Shown piece by piece: positions 62,854-64,000 of a DNA stretch of 64,000 bases. The notes below the pieces were generated by a model. That model did no database searches. It was not told the DNA's origin and saw nothing but the letters and a program-made list of their open reading frames with translations. A program made the position numbers and the translations under genes. Numbering within the stretch: the stretch's first letter is position 1; every line of letters starts with the position of its first letter. Location of the stretch: positions 310,001-374,000 of the forward strand of contig NW_002476567.1 of the NCBI RefSeq assembly GCF_000189635.1. The letters are read 5' to 3'. The stretch is from Tetrahymena thermophila SB210. Lineage: Eukaryota; Ciliophora; Oligohymenophorea; Hymenostomatida; Tetrahymenidae.

Positions 62854-63776
62854 TAAATAAAAGTAAAAAAATCTATAGATAAATGTAGTAATTAATCTAA
62901 GAGAAAATATCTCAAATGAGATTAAAAGTAAAAATAAAATTCAGTTAATTGAAAGAAAGAATAATATTAAAATAAGTTAATTATTTAACATATAATAAAA
63001 CCTTTATTTATAATTTAAATTACAATATCAATATCCTCCTTTAATTTTAGTAATAAAATAAATTTATATTATTTCGTATTAATTTGTACGAATTTTTAAT
63101 TATAATTTTATTTAATAATGAATTTTGGATTATGTTTTATTATTTGAGTATTATTTAAAGAAATATAGAAAAGATAATCAATTAATTCACTTTAAAAAAA
63201 TTTTAATCAAATTAAAAAATAATTTATCTTTATTAAAAAAATATTATTATATTTTGTAATTTCTATAATTAAGGTAATCTAGAAAAAATTTTTAATTAAA
63301 ATTTTATCTATAGTTGACCTTTTAAAAATTTCATAAGTTGGTTTTCAGTAAATAGTCTTAATCTATTAGATATTATGATAGACATAATAAAAAATTTAAT
63401 TTCTAACAAAAAATTGTTTTAACTTAAAATACTACAATTTACTATGTTCTTTCTAGCTCTTTATTAAAATAAATTAAAAGGCCATATTTAAACATGTAAG
63501 CAAGTAAATTTTATTAATCTTTAAGAATAGTTATTGAAGTAAAAGTTAAACTAAAACAAATATGGAATGTAGTAATAATATAATGATATTAATAATTAAT
63601 AATAAACAATACAGGTTTATAATATTTATATAATATTTGTGTATTTTAGTCAAATAAATAAATTATTTTTTAGAAATTAGAAAATCTTAAAACTATCCCT
63701 TGCCTGAATGGATAGAATTACCTGCTGGCTAGTTAGTTAGTTGCTGATGCTAAATAAATTAAACTAACAAAGAGTA
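62854..63776. other. Intergenic region between convergent genes
   Basis: AT-rich spacer between the MGCC gene stop and the stop of the partial minus-strand gene. Nothing recognised. Confidence 0.55.
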
Positions 63777-63937
63777 TCAATTTTTGGTCTCTTCTTTATC
63801 AAAGAATTCTTGCAAAAGAGGGGGACAGTGAGGAGGAGTAGCCTTTTAGAACATTTTTTCATCCCACAAGAAGCAAACTAAAATAGCAGACATTCCCATA
63901 CCATAGACACACATAAAGCAGACACTTATAGCATAGG
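63777..63937 (-). CDS. 3' end of a membrane protein gene, cut by the window edge
   Basis: The last exon of a minus-strand gene. After a TTCATAG acceptor at 63938 it reads AYAISVCFMCVYGMGMSAIL, VCFLWDEKMFQ, then ATPPHCPPLLQEFFDKEETK and TGA at 63779-63777. One hydrophobic helix is followed by a short charged tail. The rest of the gene lies beyond position 64000, so the family cannot be named. Confidence 0.55.
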
Positions 63938-64000
63938 CTATGAAAAAGATAATCTAATTAATTCATTTAAAAATTATTGAATAAAAATTTAATAAAAAAA

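Overview
The window is macronuclear DNA of a ciliate of the Tetrahymena type (Oligohymenophorea). The sequence is very AT-rich. Reading frames contain in-frame TAA and TAG throughout, at positions where conserved families have Gln or polar residues, and nearly every recognisable gene ends at TGA, so TAA and TAG encode Gln and TGA is the only stop. Introns are short, AT-rich and GT...AG, often starting GTAA and ending TAG. Gene-finding with the standard code breaks every gene into fragments, so the models here were built by hand-joining exons in the ciliate code. Several of them sum exactly to an open frame (CDC50, MCM5, OSCA, kinase, THOC7, CHIP, RING-SPRY, MGCC protein).

Layout. 37-1878 (+) CDC50/LEM3 flippase subunit. 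2616-5047 (-) MCM5. 6005-10543 (-) OSCA/TMEM63 channel with a huge Q/N-rich N-terminus. 11556-14081 (-) NPL4. 14794-17839 (-) B-box/coiled-coil protein. 19255-22045 (-) PH-like plus degenerate protein kinase. 23679-24624 (+) THOC7-like. 25275-26889 (+) CHIP/STUB1 E3 ligase. 27699-29050 (+) RING/TRAF-zinc-finger/SPRY protein. 29770-30228 (-) PDE6-delta. 30565-31185 (-) MAPEG-like membrane protein. 31798-35281 (-) Kelch-repeat protein. 36540-42701 (+) a dynein heavy-chain-like protein that stops inside the linker. 42954-44100 (-) Tda10/glycerate-kinase-like P-loop kinase. 45064-54716 (+) DOP1/DOPEY, with a pure (CAA)48 tract. 54969-59751 (+) class I cyclic-nucleotide phosphodiesterase. 61821-62853 (+) MGCC lipid-anchored protein. 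63777-63937 (-) the 3' end of a membrane protein running off the window.

These are unrelated eukaryotic housekeeping, signalling and trafficking genes, not an operon. Loose themes are protein quality control and ubiquitin (NPL4, CHIP, RING-SPRY), membrane and lipid trafficking (CDC50, DOP1, PDE6-delta) and cyclic-nucleotide signalling (PDE). No tRNA, rRNA, transposon or CRISPR array was recognised. The most unusual items are a motorless dynein heavy-chain homologue, a pseudokinase-like protein with several catalytic motifs altered, a phosphodiesterase whose invariant Gln is Glu, a predicted 5-nt micro-exon, the uninterrupted CAA expansion in DOP1, and two E2F-like sites upstream of MCM5.
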